Shown here piece by piece: positions 32,188 to 42,369 of a DNA stretch of 64,000 nt (the stretch's first letter is position 1; every line of letters starts with the position of its first letter). The notes beneath the pieces were generated by a model, which saw only the letters and a list, made by a program, of their open reading frames with translations, was not told the DNA's origin and searched no databases. Location of the stretch: the NCBI GenBank assembly GCA_041401985.1, contig JAWKTE010000016.1, positions 33,932 through 97,931 of the forward strand, given 5' to 3'. A program made the position numbers and the translations under genes. Source of the stretch: JACKHA01 sp041401985 (lineage in GTDB: Bacteria; Planctomycetota; Phycisphaerae; Phycisphaerales; UBA1924).

Positions 32188-33006
32188 ATGGGCTCCCTGC
32201 TGAAGGATACCGCGCCGGCGAACCGCCGGCTGACACAAAAACCCGGGCGGCACTACGGGTTTCTGGACCCGGTGCTTCGTCGCCCGACGCCATCGGGGGC
32301 CTCCTCCGGACCGGCGTTCAGAACGCTTCCGGTCGTGGCGGTCGGGCTGCTCCTGACTGTCGCCCTTCTGGGCTGTGGCGGCGGGGTCGGGGGGGCCAGC
32401 GGGTACCGGATCACCTCGATCCAGACCCGGGCGACGCTGTCGCCGAATCTGAACAGCGGGTGGTTCTCGGCGGCGGATGAGAACACCGCGGACATGTACC
32501 TGACCGACCTGCCCGCCGAGACGCTGACGTCGATCGAGGCGCTGTCGGGAGCGACGGGTCACATCGTGCATGTGCGGATGCTGCTGCGCCCCAAGCCGGG
32601 CAACACGCCGATCGAGCCGACGGCGCTGTCGGCGTCGGTGGTGCACGTCGTGCTGGCGGGGGGCCAGATCGGGGTGTACCAGGGGGGCGGTTTCTTCACG
32701 CCATCGGGCAGCACGGGCGACCGGACGTTCGGCGGCTCGCTGGTGGGCGGGCGGCTGCAACTGGGCGCCGCGACCGCTGGATTCTCGGATCGGCTCGGGC
32801 CTTCGGAGATGTCGGCGGGGATCCGGGCCGAGCGGAATCCGGACCGGGTCGCGACGGTGCGCCGGGCGCTGGCGTGGGCGCTGTCGAGCGCGCCGGCGGT
32901 GCAGCGGCGCGGCGTGCTGGCGGATGAGGACGCGCCGCTTCGGGGAGCCGACGAGTCGGGCGTCGAGCCTGTTGTCGAGCCGGTTGGTGGCTCCGGCGGC
33001 AACTAG
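32188..33006 (+). CDS. Lipoprotein of unknown function
   Basis: The start at ATG 32188 gives a 50-residue leader ending in a good lipobox (LLLTVALLGCGGG), so the mature protein should be lipid-anchored at Cys. The mature part has beta-rich phrases (SGWFSAADENTADMYLTDL, ALSASVVHVVLAGGQIGVY) and ends with a low-complexity acidic tail. No family is recognised. It is divergent from the Tyr-rich gene and convergent with hemW. Confidence 0.65.
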   Translation: MGSLLKDTAPANRRLTQKPGRHYGFLDPVLRRPTPSGASSGPAFRTLPVVAVGLLLTVALLGCGGGVGGASGYRITSIQTRATLSPNLNSGWFSAADENTADMYLTDLPAETLTSIEALSGATGHIVHVRMLLRPKPGNTPIEPTALSASVVHVVLAGGQIGVYQGGGFFTPSGSTGDRTFGGSLVGGRLQLGAATAGFSDRLGPSEMSAGIRAERNPDRVATVRRALAWALSSAPAVQRRGVLADEDAPLRGADESGVEPVVEPVGGSGGN

Positions 33007-33022
33007 CGAGCGTGCAGGCGTG

Positions 33023-33140
33023 TCCAGACGCCGGACCTGAGGCTCTGCGAAGGTCCGGGTTTGGCGAACGCGGCGTCGGGCGCGGAAGGCTGCTCGACCC
33101 GGACCTTCGGCGCAGGGCCTTCTCAGGTCCGGCGTCTGGG
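33023..33140. repeat. 118-bp imperfect palindrome between convergent genes
   Basis: The arm at 33023-33060 (TCCAGACGCCGGACCTGAGG, then CTCTGCGAAGGTCCGGG) is nearly the reverse complement of the arm at 33096-33140. About 35 bp lie between the arms. There is no T-run, so it looks like a mobile palindromic repeat rather than a standard terminator, though it could stop both transcripts. Confidence 0.75.
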
Positions 33141-33173
33141 CGGTTGTCCGTTCATCGTCGTGGAAACCGAGCA

Positions 33174-34514
33174 TCATCCCAGCACGCGCGTGAGCGAGCG
33201 GGCGATGGCGTTGTGGACCAGCATGCCGGCGTCGGTGAGACACCAGCGGGGAGGCGTGCCGACGGGCGGATTGGCCTTATCGGCGTCGATGTGGCCGTGG
33301 GCGACGGCGTGCTCGACGCGGAGCGATAGGCGGGCGGGGGCGTGGGGGTCGAGGGACGCGGCCGCGGCGAGGATCGTGTCGGCGTGGAGGCCCTCGCGCA
33401 GGCGCAGCCCGGTCATGATGCGTTCGACCAGGGCGCGGCGGGGGTCGGGCGGCTCGTGGTCCTGGGCGGTGGTGAAGCCGTGGTCGTCGTGGGCGAGGTA
33501 GTCGTCGAGGCGGGGCGTGTTCTTCCAGCGGTGGGGGCCATCGGCGAGCGTGATGTGTGCGGCGGCCGATGGGCCGCAGGCGATCCACTGTTCCTGTCGC
33601 CAGTACGCGAGGTTGTGCCGGGATTCGGAGCCGGGGCGGGCGTAGTTGGAGATCTCGTAGCGGGCCAGGCCGGCGCGTTCGAGGCGGCTGGTGGCCTCGC
33701 GGAACATGTCGATCTCGGTGTCCTCGTCGGCGGGTGTGAACTCGCCGCGGGCCAGGCGAGCGGTCATGGCGGTCTGGGGCTCGTACGTGAGGTTGTAGCA
33801 GGAGAGGTGGTCGGTGCTCAGGGCGATGGCGGCGTCGAGGTCGCGCTGGAAGTCGGCCAGGGTCTGGCCCGGGATGGCGTAGATGAGGTCGATGGAGGAG
33901 CGGGGGATGCCGGCACGGCGGATCAGGTCGAGGGCGGCGGCGACGCGTTCGGGTTTGTGGAGGCGTTCGAGGGTGCGCAGGTGGGAGGGGTTGAAGGACT
34001 GGGCGCCCATCGAGATGCGGTTGACGCCGGCAGCGGCGAGGGTGTCGAGGAGTTCCGTGGTGACGGACTCGGGATTGCACTCGACGGTGAACTCGCCGGC
34101 ACCCGCGCGGATGTCGGACAGGTCGTAGTGGCGGTCGAGGGCGGCCAGGACGGCCTGCCACAAGTCGACGCGCAGGAGCGACGGCGTCCCGCCCCCGACG
34201 AAGATCGTTCGGAGCGGGGCGCCGGCGGCGAGCGGGGACCATGCGGCGAGTTCACGGGCTAGACGGTCCGAGAACGCGGCCTGGCGGTCGCGGGTGTCGA
34301 CGATGGAGTAGAAGTCGCAGTAGTGGCACTTGTGGGCGCAGAAGGGGACGTGGATGTAGAGCGAGCGGGCGTGAGGGCGGCTCGGGGGCGGGTTTGGGGG
34401 CGGGTTTGGAGCGGTGGCGGCCTGGGCCAGGCGGCGAAGATCGCCCGGCGAAAGGGCGGATGGAGGAGCCGGGGGGCGTTGCTCCAAGAGGGAGATGTCG
34501 GTACGCTTGCCCAT
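33174..34514 (-). CDS. hemW: HemW-type radical SAM protein (coproporphyrinogen oxidase-like)
   Basis: The 4Fe-4S/SAM motif C59-x3-C63-x2-C66 lies in HVPFCAHKCHYCDFY. It is followed by FVGGGTPSLL, ISMGAQSFN, IDLIYAIPGQT and the C-terminal NYARPGSESRHNLAYWRQEQ typical of HemW. HemW is now viewed as a heme chaperone rather than an oxygen-independent HemN. Consistent with this, the extra Cys after the motif that marks HemN is absent here (Phe in CDFYS). Length is 446 residues, including a Pro-rich N-terminus of about 45 residues before the conserved start, so the true start may be later. Confidence 0.88.
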   Translation of the reverse strand: MGKRTDISLLEQRPPAPPSALSPGDLRRLAQAATAPNPPPNPPPSRPHARSLYIHVPFCAHKCHYCDFYSIVDTRDRQAAFSDRLARELAAWSPLAAGAPLRTIFVGGGTPSLLRVDLWQAVLAALDRHYDLSDIRAGAGEFTVECNPESVTTELLDTLAAAGVNRISMGAQSFNPSHLRTLERLHKPERVAAALDLIRRAGIPRSSIDLIYAIPGQTLADFQRDLDAAIALSTDHLSCYNLTYEPQTAMTARLARGEFTPADEDTEIDMFREATSRLERAGLARYEISNYARPGSESRHNLAYWRQEQWIACGPSAAAHITLADGPHRWKNTPRLDDYLAHDDHGFTTAQDHEPPDPRRALVERIMTGLRLREGLHADTILAAAASLDPHAPARLSLRVEHAVAHGHIDADKANPPVGTPPRWCLTDAGMLVHNAIARSLTRVLG

Positions 34515-34696
34515 CGCTGGCGGGTTGGCGAACGTTCTGGACGGGGTGGCGCGGGGCTTCGTGGCCCCGGCGTCGTGTCTCAGGACGCGGGTCGGGATCG
34601 GTTGCCGGCGTGTGTCGGCGTGGGTTGGGGGCGGGTCGTTGAACACCGCGCGGACCGGCGATCAGGCGGCCGCGGCGCAGGAAGGATAGAGCACCC

Positions 34697-35179
34697 GTGA
34701 ACGCGAGCCTTGTGCTGATCCGAACCGACGGCACCCAGAAGGAGGTCCCGCTGAAGCGGGGCACCGTGGTGGTGGGTCGTGAGAACGACGCGGACATCCG
34801 GATCCCGGTGTCGGGCGTGTCGCGGCAGCACTGCCAGTTCGAGGTCGGCGAGGGCGGCGTGCGGGTGAGCGACCTGGGCTCGCGGAACGGGACGTTCGTC
34901 AACGGCGAGAAGGTGACCAAGCAGGACCTGGAGGCCGGGGACACGATCGCGGTGGACCAGGTGGTGTTCGTGCTGCGGATCGACGGGCAACCGGCGGAGG
35001 TGGACGCGACGGCGCGGAACCGGGCGCTGCCCTCGGCGATGGGCGGGATGGCGGACGTGGAAGATGACCTGGGCCTGTCGCCGGCGAAGCGGGCGGGCGG
35101 GGACATGAACGACAGCAGCGTCGAGGGGTTCGACTTCGACGACCTGCTGGATGATGAGGACGATGCGCCGAAGTTGTGA
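34697..35179 (+). CDS. FHA-domain protein
   Basis: A forkhead-associated domain (about residues 5-95) binds phosphothreonine peptides. The key motifs GRENDADIRI, SGVSRQHCQFEV and LGSRNGTFVNGEKV are intact, including the Arg, Ser and His of the recognition loops. A flexible acidic tail ends FDFDDLLDDEDDAPKL. There is no other domain, so it probably acts as an adaptor for a Ser/Thr kinase. Such a kinase is encoded at 57.6 kb. Length is 160 residues. Confidence 0.92.
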   Translation: MNASLVLIRTDGTQKEVPLKRGTVVVGRENDADIRIPVSGVSRQHCQFEVGEGGVRVSDLGSRNGTFVNGEKVTKQDLEAGDTIAVDQVVFVLRIDGQPAEVDATARNRALPSAMGGMADVEDDLGLSPAKRAGGDMNDSSVEGFDFDDLLDDEDDAPKL

Positions 35180-35211
35180 GGCGTGGGGGCGTCGCGCCGA
35201 TTGCGTTCGGC

Positions 35212-35406
35212 TCACGCGGCCTGCTGCTGGTCGCCCGAGGACGCCTTCGGCTCTTTCTTTGGCGGGATGCGGATCGAGGCGTTGCAGTACTTGCAGCGCA
35301 CGGTCTTGCCTCGTGCCTGTGCCGGGACGGCCAGGATCTTGCGGCATGTGAGCGTTGGGCACATGATCCGCAGGCCGGAATCCGCTCTGGCGCGTGCGTC
35401 TGACAT
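35212..35406 (-). CDS. Small zinc-ribbon protein (64 aa)
   Basis: Four Cys in CPTLTCRKILAVPAQARGKT and VRCKYCNASIRIP (C-x4-C and C-x2-C) form a zinc ribbon of the type common as small planctomycete proteins. A Lys/Pro-rich tail follows. No enzymatic domain is present. It converges with the FHA gene, 32 bp apart. The function is unknown; a role as an accessory or nucleic-acid-binding ribbon is possible. Confidence 0.7.
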   Translation of the reverse strand: MSDARARADSGLRIMCPTLTCRKILAVPAQARGKTVRCKYCNASIRIPPKKEPKASSGDQQQAA

Positions 35407-35638
35407 CGGATGGTGTTTCGGTCCACCGGGCGGGCGGCTTTGGCGTGGTGTGGCCGGGGGTGGCGCGGGGCGTGTCGGGTGGGCAGATCGGGGCGGCTGG
35501 CGCGTCTGGGCGGAGTCGGTGGCGGGTGCGGGGCACTATGCTTCGGCTGGGGCACGGTGGCTTGGGCACGGGTTGGCCGCGTCCGGTAAGCCAGGGCGGG
35601 TTCGGCCGGCCCGGGATCGTCGCCAGGGACGGAGCCGC

Positions 35639-37033
<1,395 letters not shown>

Positions 37034-37064
37034 GGGATGCGGCGCCGAGCCGACGATCGGATCG

Positions 37065-37156
37065 AACGCGAAGGACGCGAGGGCCGCGAAGGCTGCAGGT
37101 GAGCGGGATGGCCTGTTTGAGCTGGTTTCCTGCGACCTTCGCGGCCTTCGCGTTCC
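37065..37156. repeat. Inverted repeat between purA and uppS (AACGCGAAGG family)
   Basis: AACGCGAAGGACGCGAGGGC, then CGCGAAGG, at 37065-37092 is nearly the reverse complement of CCTTCGCGGCCTTCGCGTTCC at about 37136-37156; the whole covers the spacer. Its layout matches the CACGGAG-family pairs, but the sequence is unrelated. Confidence 0.75.
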
Positions 37157-37178
37157 GTGTTGAATCAGGAGCCGACCA

Positions 37179-38009
37179 GTGCCCGTTGCATCGCCCGTGA
37201 GTCCGTTTGCCGAGTGCCCGCGGGCGGCGGCTGTTGTGGAGCGGATGCGCCGGTTGAACCCGCGGGCCAATCCGCTCAAGCACCTGCCGGACGTGCACCC
37301 CGAGCGGGTGCCGCGGCATATCGCGATCATCATGGACGGCAACGGGCGGTGGGCCAAGGAGCGTGGGTTCCCGCGGATTTTCGGGCACCGCAACGGGGCG
37401 GGGGCGGTGCGGGACGTGGTGATGCAGTGCGGGAATCTTGGCGTCGAGGCGCTGACGCTGTACTCCTTCAGCCTGGAGAACTGGAAGCGCCCGGATGATG
37501 AGGTCAAGGCGCTGATGTACATGGCCGTGGCGTACTGCCACGGCGAGCGGGAGGCCTTGCGGCGTGAGGGGATCAGGTTCCGGGTGATCGGGCGGCGCGA
37601 GGGTTTGCCGTCGGAGGTGGTCGAGGCGATCGAGAGCGTCGAGGCCCACACGGCGGATGTGGTGGGGCCGACGTTGTGCCTGGCGCTGAACTACGGGGCG
37701 CGGCAGGAACTGGCCGACGCGGCCCGGCGGCTGGCGCGGGACGTGGCGGCGGGGCGGGTCGATCCGGAGTCGGTGGATGAGGCGGCGATCGCGTCGCGGT
37801 TGTACGCGCCCGATCTGCCGGAGCCGGACCTCCTGATCCGCACGGGCGGGGAGATGCGGGTGAGCAACTTCCTGCTGTGGCAGATCTCGTACGCGGAACT
37901 GGTGGTGCGTGAGACGTACTGGCCGGACTTCCGGGGCGAGCAGCTGAACGACGCGGTGCGGGAGTTCTCGAAGCGGTCGAGGCGGTTCGGGGATGTGGAG
38001 GCGAAGTAG
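37179..38009 (+). CDS. uppS: Isoprenyl transferase (undecaprenyl diphosphate synthase family)
   Basis: This enzyme adds isoprene units to farnesyl diphosphate to make the lipid carrier for cell-wall sugars. The signature IIMDGNGRWAKERG (catalytic Asp53), GHRNGA, YSFSLENWKRP and DLLIRTGGEMRVSNFLLWQI are intact. GTG at 37179, 6 bp after CAGGAG, is the start. About 44 residues precede the conserved core, longer than usual. Length is 276 residues. Confidence 0.95.
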   Translation: MPVASPVSPFAECPRAAAVVERMRRLNPRANPLKHLPDVHPERVPRHIAIIMDGNGRWAKERGFPRIFGHRNGAGAVRDVVMQCGNLGVEALTLYSFSLENWKRPDDEVKALMYMAVAYCHGEREALRREGIRFRVIGRREGLPSEVVEAIESVEAHTADVVGPTLCLALNYGARQELADAARRLARDVAAGRVDPESVDEAAIASRLYAPDLPEPDLLIRTGGEMRVSNFLLWQISYAELVVRETYWPDFRGEQLNDAVREFSKRSRRFGDVEAK

Positions 38010-38065
38010 GCGTGGCGAGCGCGATGCCACGCGTTGTGTGGGCCGCACCGGTCGCCCGATCCGGT

Positions 38066-38299
38066 TCAGTGCTTGGTGGCCCCGTTGAGTCGGACGAACT
38101 CGATCGACTCGACCAGGAGCAGGTCCACGATGTCGGCCGAGTCCGTGCCGGGCTCGAAGACGGCGAGGGTCCGCTGGCCGGGGCTGATGGCGACGAACTC
38201 CGGATGGGAGACCTCGACGCGCCGACCGCTGGCCATGCGGAGCGCGAACGGGCGGAACGGCTCGGCCTTCCAGACCTTCTTGAACGCGTCGCTGGTCAT
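38066..38299 (-). CDS. Small unknown protein (77 aa)
   Basis: This small soluble protein begins MTSDAFKKVWKAEPFRPFAL and has a short beta-rich core: RMASGRRVEVSHPEFVAIS, TLAVFE, then VDLLLVESIEFVRLNG. The final strand resembles, in pattern only, the C-terminal motif of the three small proteins near groES. I do not recognise the family. It is a single gene on the minus strand between uppS and the ThuA-like gene. Confidence 0.6.
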   Translation of the reverse strand: MTSDAFKKVWKAEPFRPFALRMASGRRVEVSHPEFVAISPGQRTLAVFEPGTDSADIVDLLLVESIEFVRLNGATKH

Positions 38300-38383
38300 G
38301 GTGTTATGGTAGCAGGAGTTTTCTCGGCTCTGCCGAGTTGTTCGGGGTTGGCGTTGACGAGGTTGCGGCGCGGAGGGCGGGCG

Positions 38384-39280
38384 ATGACCAACGCATGGGC
38401 GATCGGGTGTGTCCTCGGGTCCGTGGTCGCTGTTGGGATCGGGTGTGGCGAGGCGGCGAACGGCCAGAGTCGCGGGGCGTCACGCCAGGCGGCGGAGGCG
38501 GCAACGACCCGTCCGATCGACAGCGGCGGGGTTCGAGAGCCCGGCGAGCAGCCGCCCACCGACTCGCCCTCCGATACGGTCGACGCCGTGCCGGTGGTGC
38601 TCGTGTTCTCAAAGACCGCCGGCTTCCGGCACGGGTCGATCCCGGCCGGGATCGAGGCGATCGAGGCGATCGGGGCCGAGCGCGGCTTCGAGGTCGTCGC
38701 GTCGGAGGACGCAGGACTGTTCACGGACCAGGGGCTTGCGGGGTTCGACGCGGTTGTGTTCCTGTCCACGACCGGCGACATCCTGAATGAGGACCAGCAG
38801 GCGGCGTTCGAGCGGTTCATCGCGGATGGCAAGGGGTTTGTGGGCGTCCACGCCGCGGCCGACACGGAGTATGGCTGGGCGTGGTACGGCGAACTGGTCG
38901 GGGCGTACTTCCAGAGCCACCCGCAGGTGCAGGAGGCGACCATCGAGATCGAGGACGCGCAGCACCCGTCCACGATCACGCTGCCCTCGCCGTGGGTTCG
39001 TCGGGACGAGTGGTACGACTATCGCACGAACCCGCGGGAGAACGAGCGGATCCGCGTGCTGGCGACGCTGCTGGAGTCGTCGTACAGCGGCGGGCAGATG
39101 GGGGCGGACCACCCGATCGCGTGGTGCCAGGCGTTCGGCGGCGGGTGGGCGTGGTACACCGGCGGGGGGCACACCACCGAGGCGTTCGGCGAGCCCGAGT
39201 TCCGGGAGCATCTGGCGGGCGGGATTCTGTGGGTGCTCGCGGAGGGGCAGCCAGCGAGCGATGATGCGGCGCGGCCGTGA
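38384..39280 (+). CDS. ThuA-like domain protein, probably exported
   Basis: The mature part matches the ThuA-like (trehalose-utilisation type, glutamine amidotransferase-like) fold: VPVVLVFSKTAGFRHGSIPA, VVFLSTTGDILNEDQQAAFE, GKGFVGVHAAADTEYGWAWY and HPIAWCQAFGGGWAWYTGGG. The N-terminus is hydrophobic with a Cys at about residue 21 (GIGCGEAAN), a weak lipobox, followed by a flexible linker. Length is 298 residues. The family is linked to sugar metabolism, but its reaction is unproven. ATG 38384 is chosen because it starts the signal-like segment. Confidence 0.8.
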   Translation: MTNAWAIGCVLGSVVAVGIGCGEAANGQSRGASRQAAEAATTRPIDSGGVREPGEQPPTDSPSDTVDAVPVVLVFSKTAGFRHGSIPAGIEAIEAIGAERGFEVVASEDAGLFTDQGLAGFDAVVFLSTTGDILNEDQQAAFERFIADGKGFVGVHAAADTEYGWAWYGELVGAYFQSHPQVQEATIEIEDAQHPSTITLPSPWVRRDEWYDYRTNPRENERIRVLATLLESSYSGGQMGADHPIAWCQAFGGGWAWYTGGGHTTEAFGEPEFREHLAGGILWVLAEGQPASDDAARP

Positions 39281-39391
39281 CTGCGGGGCGAGGGCAGCGT
39301 GCCGATCGGGCTTCCAAGCGATGGCGGAATGTGGTAGGCTGCGGCTGAGTTGCTGCCGGGAGTGCCGCGGGCCTTCCCAGCGCAGGACGCG

Positions 39392-41260
39392 ATGGGGGTC
39401 GCGGTGAGCAAGTTGATACCAACCGGGCGGTGGCCGCGCGATGGCGCGGCGGAGAGAGGACGGGCGTGGGCCCGCGTGGTATTGCTCGCGGCGGTGTGCG
39501 GGGCGATCGGCGCGGTCGGCGCATCGTGCGGGCCGGGCGGCGGCGGAAACGGCGGTGGCAACGGTGGCGGTGGCGCCGGGACGGCCAGCGGCAGCGGGGC
39601 CGGTGATGGCGGCGGGGCGAGTGGGACACCGGAATCCACGGCTGCTTCGGGCGGAGCGGGCGCGCAGCCCGGCACCGGTGTGGCGCGGGAGGGCGGCGGG
39701 CAGCAGGGACCGACGCCGAATCTGGTGCCGACGCTGGCGGGCACGGACGTGGACATCGGTCGGAATCTGCCGCCGGGCGATCTGCCGGCGTGGATGTACA
39801 CGTGCGCGCGGTGCCATCTGGTGCCAAGCCCCGAGGTGCTGCCGCGGGATCGGTGGCGGGGTGCGCTCACGCGGATGAACGAACTGATCAAGCAGTTCCA
39901 TCTTGGCGAGGCGCTGGACGACCGGGTGCTCGCCGATGTGATCGCGTACTACGAGGCGCGGGCGGCCACTTCGATCCCGATGCTGCCGGTCGAGGCCCAT
40001 CCGGCGGGGCGGCCCTCGCCGATCGTGTGGCAGCAGGGGCCGTTCGGTTTGCAGGAGCAGCCGCAGCCGGGTGCGCCGTTCGGACCGGTGATCGCCGGGG
40101 TGAACATCGCCGACCTGAACGCGGACGGCACGCCGGACGTGCTGTTCAGCGACGCGAAGAACAACATCGTGACGTGGATCGCCCAGACCGCCCAGGGGCC
40201 GCAGGAGGTGGCGCTGGCGCAGGTGGCGGCCCCGGCGCGGACGAGCGTGCTGGACATCGATGACGACGGCGACAACGACGTGCTGGTCGCGTCGCTCGGC
40301 TCGCTGCAGCCGACGGACGATCTGGTCGGCTCGATCCGCGTGCTGGAGAACCGGGCGGGCGAGGGGTTCGTGTCGCGCGTGCTGCTGGAGAACGAGCCGC
40401 GAGCGTGCGACGTGCGCCCGGCCGATCTTGACGGCGACGGCGACCTCGATATCGCGTTCGCGACGTTCGGACTGTACCACACCGGGCGGGCGGGCTGGCT
40501 GGAGCGGACCGGGGCGTTCGAGTACACGGCGCACGAACTGCTCAAGTCCAACGGCGTGAGCCACGTGCCCACCGGCGACGTCAACGGCGACGGCCTGCCC
40601 GACATCGCGGTGCTCGTTTCCCAGCAGCACGAGCGGGTGGTGCTGTACGTCAACCGGGGCGAGGGCGAGGGGCCCGAGCGGTTCCGCGAGGTGGAACTGT
40701 GGCGGGCGCCGCACCCGATGTGGGGCAACTCATCGGCCGAACTGGTGGACCTGGATCAGGACGGCGACCTGGACATGCTGTTCACCAACGGCGATGCGCT
40801 GGATTCCGAGCCGTACTCGAAGCCGTGGCACGGCGTGCAGTGGCTCGAGAACCAGTCGGAGGGCGAGGCGATCTCGTTCGTGTACCGGCGGATCGGCGGG
40901 TTCCACGGGGCGTACTGGGCCGGGGCGGGCGACTTCGACCTGGACGGCGATCTGGACGTGTTCGTGACGAGCATGATGAACCAGTGGCAGGACTCGCGGC
41001 GGGCCGCGATGGTGTGGTTCGAGAACGATGGGCATGAGTCGTTCACGCTGCGTCCGGTGAACGTCGGGCCGACGTACCAGGTGGTCGGCGATGTGGGAGA
41101 CATGGACGGGGACGGTCGGGCGGACGTGATCACGGGCGGGATGTATGTGTACCAGCCGTTCTTCCGGGTGGCGCGGGGGCAGTTGTTCATGCCGCGGGCG
41201 GCGCCGGGGGTGGGTGCGCCCGCCGGTGGTGGCGAGGGGCCTGCGCCGGGCGGGCAGTAG
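39392..41260 (+). CDS. Exported heme-c and VCBS/FG-GAP repeat protein
   Basis: After a hydrophobic segment and a possible lipid-anchoring Cys (GASCGPGGG), a Gly/Ala/Ser-rich linker leads to a CxxCH heme-binding motif (CARCH, residues 138-142). Then come several FG-GAP/VCBS-type calcium-binding repeats: DLNADGTPDVLF, DIDDDGDNDVLV, DLDGDGDLDIAF, DVNGDGLPDIAV, DLDQDGDLDMLF, DFDLDGDLDVFV and DMDGDGRADVIT. Together they suggest a seven-bladed propeller on the outer surface. Length is 622 residues. The fusion resembles planctomycete surface proteins linked to carbohydrate or electron-transfer functions; the exact role is unknown. Confidence 0.82.
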   Translation: MGVAVSKLIPTGRWPRDGAAERGRAWARVVLLAAVCGAIGAVGASCGPGGGGNGGGNGGGGAGTASGSGAGDGGGASGTPESTAASGGAGAQPGTGVAREGGGQQGPTPNLVPTLAGTDVDIGRNLPPGDLPAWMYTCARCHLVPSPEVLPRDRWRGALTRMNELIKQFHLGEALDDRVLADVIAYYEARAATSIPMLPVEAHPAGRPSPIVWQQGPFGLQEQPQPGAPFGPVIAGVNIADLNADGTPDVLFSDAKNNIVTWIAQTAQGPQEVALAQVAAPARTSVLDIDDDGDNDVLVASLGSLQPTDDLVGSIRVLENRAGEGFVSRVLLENEPRACDVRPADLDGDGDLDIAFATFGLYHTGRAGWLERTGAFEYTAHELLKSNGVSHVPTGDVNGDGLPDIAVLVSQQHERVVLYVNRGEGEGPERFREVELWRAPHPMWGNSSAELVDLDQDGDLDMLFTNGDALDSEPYSKPWHGVQWLENQSEGEAISFVYRRIGGFHGAYWAGAGDFDLDGDLDVFVTSMMNQWQDSRRAAMVWFENDGHESFTLRPVNVGPTYQVVGDVGDMDGDGRADVITGGMYVYQPFFRVARGQLFMPRAAPGVGAPAGGGEGPAPGGQ

Positions 41261-41293
41261 GTCCAGCCTGTGCGAAGACATTGCGGCTCCGAC

Positions 41294-41658
41294 GTGTGGC
41301 ATGCTTGCTGCTCTGAGCAAGCATGGCTGAGCAACCGGAGCGGGTTGCACGTTCGACATGGCTGTGCGGAGCCACAGCCATGCCACACTTCGGGCATCCG
41401 TCCGTTGAACGCACGACCTTCTGCCCGAGCCCCAAAGGTCGTGGCACGCTCGCGTGCCCGTCGCGCTTGCCGACGCGGCCCCAGGGTGTGGCATGCTTGC
41501 TGCGCTGAGCAAGCATGGCTGAGCAACGGAGCGGGTTGCACGTTCGACATGGCTGTGCAAAGCCACAGCCATGCCACACTACGGAGGTCCGTCCGTTGAA
41601 GGCACGACCTTCGGCCCGAGCCACGAAGGTCGTGGCACGCCCCGGAAGGTCGTGGCAC
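41294..41658. repeat. Mosaic palindromic repeat block, copy 2 (b-c-a-b-c-a)
   Basis: Modules b (41294-41326 and 41486-41518), c (41356-41390 and 41548-41580) and a (41411-41448 and 41602-41639) form a 192-bp unit repeated twice in tandem. An extra partial a lies at 41641-41658. It fills the gap between the VCBS gene and the methyltransferase gene; no coding frame is supported. Confidence 0.9.
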
Positions 41659-41673
41659 TCGATCAAGGCGCTC

Positions 41674-42339
41674 CTACTTCGTGCACGTGTACACGAACGC
41701 CGGCGGGATGTTCCGCCACACCACCGGCGAGATCTCGACGCGCGAGAACAGGCGGCGGACCGTCTTGCGGAACCCCCACGCGCCGGGGAGCGTCAGGCCG
41801 ATGTGGTAGCCGAACGTGCGGAACTGGCGGCCCGGCGGGAGGGCGGCGGCGGTCTTCTCGAGGATCGCGTCGCGGACCTTGGCGGGGATGGAGGGCCAGC
41901 CGAGGCCGGAGAGGATGAAGTCGGCGTGGGACAGGCCGCGCTCGGTGAGGATGCGGTCGATGTCGAGGGCGTTGGCGTTCAGGACCTCGACGCGCGGGCC
42001 GGGATCGTCGTCGTTGTTCGCGCCGGCCGCGAGGTCGGCCGCGAGGGCCGCGGCCATGCGCTGGTTGAGTTCGAGGGCGATGACCGTCGCGCCCGTATTG
42101 CCCGCGGCCCGGAGGGCTTGCAGCACGGCCCGCGTGAAGATGCCGGTGCCGGGGCCGAACTCGACGATGGTGCGGAGGGAGGCGATGTCGACGCCGCGGA
42201 GCATGGCGGTGGCGAGTTGGGGCGAGGACGGAGCGATGGCCGCGGTGGCGATGGGGTTGGCGAGGAACTCGCGGAGGAAGGAGGGGCGGCGTCGGTTCGC
42301 GGCGGGTGTGGAAGATGAGGATGGCGCCGGAGCGGGCAT
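41674..42339 (-). CDS. SAM-dependent methyltransferase, phospholipid N-methyltransferase-like
   Basis: This is a Rossmann-type methyltransferase with SAM motif I IVEFGPGTGIFTRAVLQAL and motif II VIALELNQRMAAAL. The N-terminal FLREFLANPIATAAIAPSSP and the C-terminal YHIGLTLPGAWGFRKTVRRL match the group that includes bacterial phosphatidylethanolamine N-methyltransferases (COG3963-like). It may act on membrane lipids, but rRNA dimethylase-like activity cannot be excluded. Length is 221 residues. It lies just downstream of pfkA on the same strand. Confidence 0.75.
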   Translation of the reverse strand: MPAPAPSSSSTPAANRRRPSFLREFLANPIATAAIAPSSPQLATAMLRGVDIASLRTIVEFGPGTGIFTRAVLQALRAAGNTGATVIALELNQRMAAALAADLAAGANNDDDPGPRVEVLNANALDIDRILTERGLSHADFILSGLGWPSIPAKVRDAILEKTAAALPPGRQFRTFGYHIGLTLPGAWGFRKTVRRLFSRVEISPVVWRNIPPAFVYTCTK

Positions 42340-42369
42340 GGGCGGGGATGGTAGGGATTCGCCGATGCC

